A DNA stretch of 6,534 bases from CAYRXE01 sp964428205 (GTDB lineage: Bacteria; Patescibacteriota; Gracilibacteria; Peribacterales; Peribacteraceae). The stretch covers positions 1 to 6,534 of the forward strand of contig CAYRXE010000049.1 of NCBI GenBank assembly GCA_964428205.1. Direction: 5' to 3'. Below are positions 1 through 4,000 of the stretch, in pieces. The notes under the pieces were generated by a model that was not told the origin of the DNA, ran no database searches, and worked only from the letters and a program-made list of their open reading frames with translations. The translations under genes and the position numbers were made by a program. Position 1 is the stretch's first letter. Each line of letters begins with the position of its first letter.

Positions 1-141
1 CCCTCCATTTGTCTGCATGCGTGGAAGCTCACGTTTACGTCTCCTGTAAGCCAAAAGAAGTGTGACGTTAAAGCCACTCTTCCGCAGTCTTTCGCAGAGG
101 TGCTAGTAAGAGTAGGTCTTGAAAACGCTTTAAAATAAGAA

Positions 142-172
142 TTAACACATTGCGCAGATTGTTAAGTATAAT
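142..172 (+). promoter_or_regulatory. Candidate sigma70-type promoter for the secreted-protein gene
   Basis: A perfect -10 hexamer TATAAT lies at 167-172, with a TTAACA (5 of 6 to the -35 consensus) at 142-147. The 19-base spacer is longer than the ideal 17. The -10 is inside a palindrome AGTATA-A-TATACT (165-177), so an operator or a bidirectional -10 is possible. Predicted transcription would begin near 179, leaving a 5' leader of about 50 bases. Confidence 0.45.
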
Positions 173-185
173 ATACTTTTTCAGT

Positions 186-207
186 TGATCAGAAATAGTT
201 TTGATCA
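186..207 (+). repeat. Paired TGATCA palindromes in the 5' leader
   Basis: TTGATCA occurs twice, at 185-191 and 201-207. Because TGATCA is self-complementary, the two copies can pair as a 6-bp stem around a 10-base loop, or act as two identical operator half-sites 16 bases apart. They lie between the predicted transcription start and the ribosome binding site. A regulatory role is inference only. Confidence 0.3.
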
Positions 208-230
208 CGAGATCCTTGAAAGGGTCAGCC

Positions 231-716
231 ATGACCAACACGGTCAAAGCCTCACTCGTCTGCTGTTTGATGCTCTTCGGTGCCCCTGCCTTCACGCAGG
301 ACAAGAAGGACGACGTTGATGAAGTCGCAAGACTTTTTGAAACGTACGGTCTCACCAAGGAGGTCAGTTCGGTAAATCTTCGTGTGAGCAACTCCAAGCT
401 GGAGTTTGTCTCAGGTGGTTTTGGCAGCAGCCTTTTCCATGCAGATGACAAACGTGCCAACTTTCCACAATGGCTCTTCACGAACAAGATCGTGAAAGAG
501 GGGCTCACGCTTACAATCTACCGTGGATATCTTCCAGGTGGACTGCCCGGCCTCCGGTTGGTCATCACCGACAAAGATGGCAAGAAGATGCCTCTCGCCA
601 AAGAGAGCATCGCTCTCATCGAGAAGAATCTGCCTAGGAATGGCTATGTGGACCTCACAAGGGATGAACTCTCTTTTGAGTGCGTCTACGGCTGGTCTCA
701 AAAGTCATCGAAGTAG
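231..716 (+). CDS. Small secreted protein of unknown function
   Basis: The product is 161 residues and is not recognised as any family. An N-terminal signal peptide is visible: a lysine at residue 6, a hydrophobic core at about 7-17 that includes two cysteines, and a likely signal peptidase I site after Ala-Pro-Ala at residue 20. That leaves a mature protein of about 141 residues. There is no lipobox cysteine at the cleavage point. The mature part is soluble and charged, with alternating beta-type stretches and one cysteine near the C-terminus (Phe-Glu-Cys-Val-Tyr-Gly-Trp). The ATG at 231 was chosen over an in-frame TTG at 201 because GAAAGGG (218-224) sits 6 bases upstream and the signal peptide then begins correctly. 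The gene stands alone, with its own promoter-like site and a strong terminator. Expression as a real gene is likely; its function is unknown. Confidence 0.75.
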   Translation: MTNTVKASLVCCLMLFGAPAFTQDKKDDVDEVARLFETYGLTKEVSSVNLRVSNSKLEFVSGGFGSSLFHADDKRANFPQWLFTNKIVKEGLTLTIYRGYLPGGLPGLRLVITDKDGKKMPLAKESIALIEKNLPRNGYVDLTRDELSFECVYGWSQKSSK

Positions 717-740
717 ATCTCTGCCCTGATCAACAACGCG

Positions 741-774
741 ACCACTTCACCCGCAAGGTGAGGTGGTTTTCTTT
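741..774 (+). terminator. Rho-independent terminator
   Basis: ACCACTTCACC (741-751) pairs with GGTGAGGTGGT (757-767) in an 11-bp stem with one G-T wobble and a 5-base loop CGCAA. A T-rich tract TTTCTTT (768-774) follows. It lies 25 bases after the stop of the secreted-protein gene and would end that transcript. The opposite strand lacks a T run after the stem, so it is not a good terminator for the convergent gene. The T tract overlaps that gene's stop codon (773-775). Confidence 0.85.
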
Positions 775-2182
775 ACGGACGATACTCAATCTCGTACGTC
801 ATTTTGTCGAGCACTTCACCTTTCGCGTTCCTGCTCGTGATCACGTAGGTGTTCTTACCCACCTTCATGTTTTTGAGGTCCGGACTTGCGATGTAGTTCC
901 ACGTCGTCTTGCCTGGCTTAAAGAGGCGCAGGCTGTAGTCGTTGACCCACAAGGTATCGGTCTCTTTGATGGTTGTCCCTTCGATCAGTGTTCCTGTTCC
1001 ACTGATGCTTGCCGATGTTCCTGCAACGGGAGCAATGACCGCGAGCGTACCTGGACGAAGGGGNNNNNNNNNNNNNNNNNNNNNNNNNNNNNNNNNNNNN
1101 NNNNNNNNNNNNNNNNNNNNNNNNNNNNNNNNNNNNNNNNNNNNNNNNNNNNNNNNNNNNNNNGTGCGCTTAATATCGGCAATCAACGTGCCATTGGCGT
1201 CGTAGCCCTGGACCTCTACGACCACGTCATCCGTGCCATCGGGAGGAACCATCGTCTGCGCAAAACTCACGCCATCGTCATCAATTGGCACATCGCGGCC
1301 GTTTACTTCGACACGTGCCACATCCTTTGTCACTTTGCCGCGGATCGTGAGGGAGCTTCCGGCAAGCGAATCACCGATGGCCGGTTCGCTGAGTGTGAGG
1401 AACTCTCCTTCTGGGAGGATTGCTACCGAAGACGATGAAGCACTCTGCTGAGCGAGGAGCGTCTGACTTTCCGTCACAAAAGGATTACGTGCGGATGCGG
1501 CATCGAGCGGAGAACGATACGCATACAAGTCCGTGACGAGGGTGCCGGTGGCGACCCACTTCTGTCCTTCGCCAATCACAATGTCGTCATGCCTGCGTGC
1601 GCTCACCATCATGCCCTGTCCTTCTGCGCGGAAGACGAGAAGACTCGACGGAGCAATGAGCGCGGTCGTGCCCGGGACGAGTGTGTACGTGAAGGTGGGA
1701 GCTTGGACAGTACGCACAATGCTGCCCGAGAGAGAAATGCGTGCCGGAACATCCACAAACAATGCTCCTCTCTCCAAAATGAGAGCAATGGTCGATTCGC
1801 GTTTACCCTTTGCACTATCGTAAATCTTGAGTTCGGTCTGTTCGTCCATGCGGACTCTGGTTCCTTCAAAGAAGGAGAGGGTCAGGCGCGTGTCGCTGCC
1901 CGTGCGAATGGCATCATCCCAGTACACCTTCATGCCGTCCTCGGCGCGCTGCCAATCATCACCATCAAGCGACACCTCAGCGGTGCTGCCTGAGTTCATT
2001 TGAATCGTCACAGCGCTGCGCTCGCGTGGGTTACCGACACCAAACCAACGAAGGATGGTGCTGCCTGCCCAGTAGATGATCACCAAAATGACAACAGCCG
2101 TAATGGCCCGACGGATTCCTGGATGCCGTGTGGCTCCTGCTACTGCGTAGCTACGCTGCCGGCGGCGGTGGCTCAGAAGCAT
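773..2182 (-). CDS. Membrane-anchored FecR-domain protein with Ig-like domains (contains assembly gap)
   Basis: 469 codons counting the gap. A short basic N-terminus is followed by one transmembrane segment (about residues 26-46), so the rest is predicted to face outside. Residues about 85-210 fit a FecR-type domain: an acidic-Ile-x-Thr-Gly-Ser-Asp-Thr-Arg-Leu-Thr-Leu start, a Phe-Glu-Gly-Thr-Arg-Val turn, a Val-Pro-Gly-Thr stretch and a closing Gly-Glu-Gly-Gln. Two Ig-like repeats follow (about 265-338 and 383-468), each with a Val-Asn motif and an (Asn)-Ala-x-Gly turn near its end. No sigma factor gene or TonB-type partner adjoins, so a surface or adhesion/scaffold role is more likely than FecI-style signalling; this is inference. 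The start at 2182 is supported by AGGA 8 bases upstream. It is last in the leftward block, 102 bases after the four-helix-bundle gene. Residues 340-373 are unknown because of Ns. Confidence 0.8.
   Translation of the reverse strand: MLLSHRRRQRSYAVAGATRHPGIRRAITAVVILVIIYWAGSTILRWFGVGNPRERSAVTIQMNSGSTAEVSLDGDDWQRAEDGMKVYWDDAIRTGSDTRLTLSFFEGTRVRMDEQTELKIYDSAKGKRESTIALILERGALFVDVPARISLSGSIVRTVQAPTFTYTLVPGTTALIAPSSLLVFRAEGQGMMVSARRHDDIVIGEGQKWVATGTLVTDLYAYRSPLDAASARNPFVTESQTLLAQQSASSSSVAILPEGEFLTLSEPAIGDSLAGSSLTIRGKVTKDVARVEVNGRDVPIDDDGVSFAQTMVPPDGTDDVVVEVQGYDANGTLIADIKRXXXXXXXXXXXXXXXXXXXXXXXXXXXXXXXXXXPLRPGTLAVIAPVAGTSASISGTGTLIEGTTIKETDTLWVNDYSLRLFKPGKTTWNYIASPDLKNMKVGKNTYVITSRNAKGEVLDKMTYEIEYRP
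1064..1163. other. 100-N assembly gap
   Basis: Exactly 100 Ns, the customary length for a scaffold gap of unknown size. It falls inside the FecR/Ig-like protein, between the end of the first Ig-like repeat and a linker to the second. Both flanks are in the same frame when 100 bases are counted, so a true length of 1 modulo 3 is possible, but chance would give this one time in three. Confidence 0.98.
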
Positions 2183-2194
2183 TGAGAGTATCCT

Positions 2195-2224
2195 ATGCTA
2201 AAGAGGAACGCCGGGGAAAGGCAA
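2195..2224 (-). promoter_or_regulatory. Weak candidate promoter for the FecR-domain gene
   Basis: On the minus strand TTGCCT (2224-2219, 4 of 6 to TTGACA) and TAGCAT (2200-2195, 4 of 6 to TATAAT) are 18 bases apart. Transcription from it would start only a few bases before the ATG and would cut off the AGGA ribosome site. Read-through from the upstream genes is therefore an equally good explanation. Confidence 0.2.
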
Positions 2225-2238
2225 GATCCTTTTTGGAG

Positions 2239-2274
2239 GGCAATGAGGAGATTGAGGGGAATGACGGGATTCAG
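2239..2274 (+). repeat. Left arm: four 9-base units
   Basis: Read on the + strand, the arm divides into GGCAATGAG (2239), GAGATTGAG (2248), GGGAATGAC (2257) and GGGATTCAG (2266). They alternate AAT and ATT in the middle and share the rest of the unit. The arm ends 10 bases from the stop codon of the four-helix-bundle gene. Confidence 0.6.
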
Positions 2275-2284
2275 GCGCAGAAAT

Positions 2285-2638
2285 TCAGCGAAGGGACGCC
2301 ATAAGGCTTCGTACAAGGTAACTAGTTTTCTTGAGCTTATCCTCTGTTTGTAGGAATTCTTTCTGATCTATAAATTGCAAATCACGTGCCAGGAGACATT
2401 CACAGTGGAGCTCCTGGAGCGAGGCGAACGCTATTTCGGTAAATCGAGCGCGCTCCTTACTAGAGCTCTTCGCGTTTCCCTCTGCCAAATTAATGGGGAC
2501 GCTGGACGCAGCTCTACGCATTTGATTGGTTAATCCAAATTTTTCATCGTCAGGAAATTTTTTCGTGATCATGTAGATCCATAGACATAGTGCATACGCT
2601 TCTTTCCAGGCGATGAGTTTTTCGAAAAGTGGAGACAT
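2285..2638 (-). CDS. Four-helix-bundle protein (S23 / 23S rRNA intervening-sequence family)
   Basis: A 117-residue, all-helical protein, full length for the family. Hallmarks are Trp-Lys-Glu-Ala near residue 11, Phe-Pro-Asp-Asp-Glu-Lys-Phe-Gly-Leu-Thr (28-37), Gln-Met-Arg-Arg-Ala-Ala-Ser-Ser (39-46), Asn-Leu-Ala-Glu-Gly (50-54) and Ala-Ser-Leu-Gln-Glu-Leu (72-77), matching the usual FP-E-FGLT-Q-RRA-S-N-AEG and GSL-EL pattern. The family was first seen inside 23S rRNA intervening sequences. Its relatives include the Avd accessory protein of diversity-generating retroelements, but its biochemical role outside those settings is not established. Here it is not in rRNA and no reverse transcriptase is near. 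The ATG at 2638 has no clear Shine-Dalgarno site. It lies 119 bases after the ATPase stop, same strand, inside inverted repeats made of 9-base units, which suggests an inserted unit. Confidence 0.9.
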   Translation of the reverse strand: MSPLFEKLIAWKEAYALCLWIYMITKKFPDDEKFGLTNQMRRAASSVPINLAEGNAKSSSKERARFTEIAFASLQELHCECLLARDLQFIDQKEFLQTEDKLKKTSYLVRSLMASLR

Positions 2639-2679
2639 GCTTCAAGGATATGTACTACACATTCGCGAAAACATGCAGA

Positions 2680-2716
2680 TGCATTCCCTTCATTCCCCTC
2701 AATCCCTTTTATTCCC
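2680..2716 (-). repeat. Right arm: four units of the same 9-mer, inverted
   Basis: Read on the minus strand from 2716 downward, the arm divides into GGGAATAAAA (10 bases), GGGATTGAG, GGGAATGAA and GGGAATGCA. The middle two units are what pair with the left arm. The arm lies between the ATPase gene's stop codon and the start of the four-helix-bundle gene. Confidence 0.6.
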
Positions 2717-2757
2717 ATCCTCAAAACAATTTCTTTGTTCTACAGCTACAGAGAACC

Positions 2758-3858
2758 TCATCCAATAACTCTCTCCACCTCCAATTTGCTTGTAATACCG
2801 TTTTTAATCATCTCTTCTCCCCATTCCTTCATGGTTTTGTAGCCCTCTTTCTTGGCCTGAGCCTCCATGGCGGCGGCATCGCTCATGTTGAGTACCAGCT
2901 GCGTTTGCTCCGGAGACATGACCAAAAGCTCGGGGATGGACATCTGTCCGTCGTAGCTTTCGTTTGCTGCAGGGTCACAGTGGCCGTCTTTACAGTCGGA
3001 CTTGAGCGTACGCACGAGACGCTGAGCGAGCACTGCGCGCAAGGCAGGTGCCAGCGTATATGGAGAGACTCCCATCGAGAGCAAACGTGGAATGGCTTCG
3101 ACCGCAGAGTTTGTGTGTAGCGTCGAAAGCACCAAGTGTCCTGTGAGAGCCGCGTTCACGGCTGTTTGCGCGGTCTCGAGGTCGCGGATTTCTCCCACCA
3201 AAATCACATCGGGGTCGTGACGCAAGATGCTGCGAAGGCCCGAAGCAAAGGTGAAGTCATGATCACTGTCGATCTCACTCTGAATAATTCCCTGGAGTTC
3301 ATACTCAATAGGATCCTCGAGCGTGATGATGTTGCGCTCCTTCCCTACGAGAGTGCTCAGGAGTGCGTACAAGGTCGTCGTCTTGCCGGAGCCTGTAGGT
3401 CCGGTGACGAGGATGAGACCGTTTGGAAGTTCTACGAGTTCCTGGAGTCTCTGTTTAATGTCTCCTGGGAAACCAAGCTTCTCGAGTGGCAGAATGCCGC
3501 GAGCGGGGTCCAAGAGACGAAGAGTGAGTGCCTCTCCAAAACGCGAAGGAAGAGTCGCGACACGAACGTTCACCGTCCTTGTTCCTGCCTGGAAGGTGTA
3601 CTGGCCGTCTTGAGGCACATTGCTCACGTTCAGTTTAAGTTTGCTTGCGAATTTCACGCGGCGCAGAAAATCGTCGTAGGCCGGGTGCGTGATTTCGGAG
3701 AGAGTCTGCAAGACGCCGTGGATGCGCCACTCTAAACGCACACTCTTTTTCTCGGGTGAGAGGTGAATATCGGATGCACCCTGTGCAGCACAGAACTGCT
3801 CCAACTGCGTAAGCAATGCCTGTCCGTCTAGACCCGTGAAGTTTGGGTTCTGTGTCAT
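2758..3858 (-). CDS. GspE/PulE (PilB-type) secretion or type IV pilus assembly ATPase, short form
   Basis: A 366-residue cytoplasmic hexameric-motor ATPase of the type II secretion/type IV pilus superfamily. It shows Ser-Asp-Ile-His (29-32) opening the N2 domain, Walker A Gly-Pro-Thr-Gly-Ser-Gly-Lys-Thr (153-160), an Asp box Leu-Glu-Asp-Pro-Ile-Glu-Tyr (180-186), Walker B with the catalytic glutamate in Val-Gly-Glu-Ile-Arg-Asp (221-226), a His box Gly-His-Leu-Val-Leu-Ser-Thr-Leu-His-Thr (240-249) and Ala-Gln-Arg-Leu-Val-Arg (278-283). The lead into Walker A and the C-terminal end look GspE/PilB-like, not PilT-like. It lacks the N-terminal MshEN-type region of longer relatives (about 500-570 residues), and the zinc-binding cysteine cluster is reduced to Cys289 and Cys294. 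The ATG at 3858 has no Shine-Dalgarno site but sits 6 bases after a perfect extended -10. No pilC, pilM or pilin genes are in the window. Confidence 0.92.
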   Translation of the reverse strand: MTQNPNFTGLDGQALLTQLEQFCAAQGASDIHLSPEKKSVRLEWRIHGVLQTLSEITHPAYDDFLRRVKFASKLKLNVSNVPQDGQYTFQAGTRTVNVRVATLPSRFGEALTLRLLDPARGILPLEKLGFPGDIKQRLQELVELPNGLILVTGPTGSGKTTTLYALLSTLVGKERNIITLEDPIEYELQGIIQSEIDSDHDFTFASGLRSILRHDPDVILVGEIRDLETAQTAVNAALTGHLVLSTLHTNSAVEAIPRLLSMGVSPYTLAPALRAVLAQRLVRTLKSDCKDGHCDPAANESYDGQMSIPELLVMSPEQTQLVLNMSDAAAMEAQAKKEGYKTMKEWGEEMIKNGITSKLEVERVIG

Positions 3859-3864
3859 CCAATT

Positions 3865-3873
3865 ATTATACCA
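3865..3873 (-). promoter_or_regulatory. Extended -10 promoter of the ATPase gene, predicted leaderless
   Basis: On the minus strand TGGTATAAT is a perfect match to the extended -10 TGnTATAAT. Its last base is 6 bases from the ATG at 3858, so the usual start distance places +1 at or within a base or two of the A of the start codon. No good -35 is found at 16-18 bases (TTCCAG at 17 matches poorly), which an extended -10 can tolerate. Confidence 0.75.
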
Positions 3874-3908
3874 GAATTTGCGTGTTTCTGGAACCTAGAG
3901 AAAGGGCT

Positions 3909-3920
3909 TTGGCAAGCCAA
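3909..3920. promoter_or_regulatory. Palindrome TTGGC-AA-GCCAA in the divergent intergenic region
   Basis: A 12-base inverted repeat with 5-base arms lies about 40 bases upstream of the ATPase -10, between the divergently transcribed ATPase and PBP genes. The position suits an operator for either gene, but the arms are short and no regulator is visible. An overlapping GGCTT/AAGCC hairpin (3905-3918) is an alternative reading. Confidence 0.25.
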
Positions 3921-3985
3921 GAGCGGCAAAACACCATCGCCTGCGTACCAAGGCATTTTTTCTTCGCCTGAGCGCGGTGTTCTTC

Positions 3986-3991
3986 TATCAT
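3986..3991 (+). promoter_or_regulatory. Weak candidate -10 for the PBP gene
   Basis: TATCAT (5 of 6 to TATAAT) lies 9 bases before the ATG at 4001. A TTCGCC at 3963-3968 is a poor -35 at 17 bases. If used, the transcript would start within about 3 bases of the start codon, again near-leaderless, which would fit the lack of a Shine-Dalgarno site. Confidence 0.3.
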
Positions 3992-4000
3992 GCAACCCTC

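Larger units (their letters stand above)
1..230. other. Leader/intergenic region, no supported gene
   Basis: No convincing gene is seen here. A + strand frame is open from the left edge to a TAA at 136-138 (about 45 residues, no start in the window). It could be the C-terminal end of an upstream gene, but nothing in it is recognisable. On the minus strand an AGGAG (41-45) lies 8 bases before a GTG (30-32) that would start a leftward gene leaving the window, but only about ten codons are visible. The right half is AT-rich and holds the promoter-like elements of the next gene. Confidence 0.5.
2236..2721. repeat. Inverted-repeat-bounded unit carrying the four-helix-bundle gene
   Basis: The left arm at 2248-2269 pairs with the right arm at 2685-2706 over 20 of 22 positions, including a perfect 14-base core ATTGAGGGGAATGA (2251-2264 against 2690-2703). 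Weaker, gapped complementarity continues outward to about 2236 and 2721. Each arm is itself a run of 9-base units close to GGGAWTGAG. The only gene inside is the four-helix-bundle gene. The transcript could fold into one long stem with the gene in the loop, as in 23S rRNA intervening sequences that carry this family. No transposase is present and no target duplication is convincing. Element boundaries are approximate. Confidence 0.6.

Noticed and set aside
68..508. 146-codon open frame on the minus strand overlapping the secreted-protein gene
   Set aside because: It lies mostly antisense to the better supported gene, has no recognisable motif, and its start region shows no ribosome site.
2285..2638. 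Avd-like protein as part of a diversity-generating retroelement
   Set aside because: The family is related to Avd, but no reverse transcriptase is encoded and no template/variable repeat pair with adenine-specific differences was seen in the window.
2673..2684. ATGCA-GA-TGCAT palindrome upstream of the four-helix-bundle gene
   Set aside because: A short symmetric site partly inside the last 9-mer of the right arm, with nothing further to support a function.
2228..2710. Target-site duplication (CCTTTT on both sides) around the four-helix-bundle unit
   Set aside because: The match is short and low in complexity and overlaps the outer part of the repeat arms, so chance is enough.
2737..2756. 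Terminator after the ATPase gene (GTTCT/AGAAC hairpin)
   Set aside because: Only five pairs around a 10-base loop, and on the minus strand the stem is followed by an A-rich stretch with no T run.
773..3858. Recoded TGA (Gracilibacteria/Absconditabacteria code)
   Set aside because: The ATPase and four-helix-bundle genes end at TGA at their natural family lengths, and no in-frame TGA is needed to complete any protein here.
3951..3969. AGGC/GCCT hairpin around a T-rich loop before the PBP gene
   Set aside because: A four-pair stem with an 11-base loop is too weak to call a terminator or riboswitch.
3990..4000. ATG at 3990 as the PBP start
   Set aside because: It is out of frame with the transpeptidase reading frame. 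ATG 4001 gives the proper basic tail and membrane anchor.
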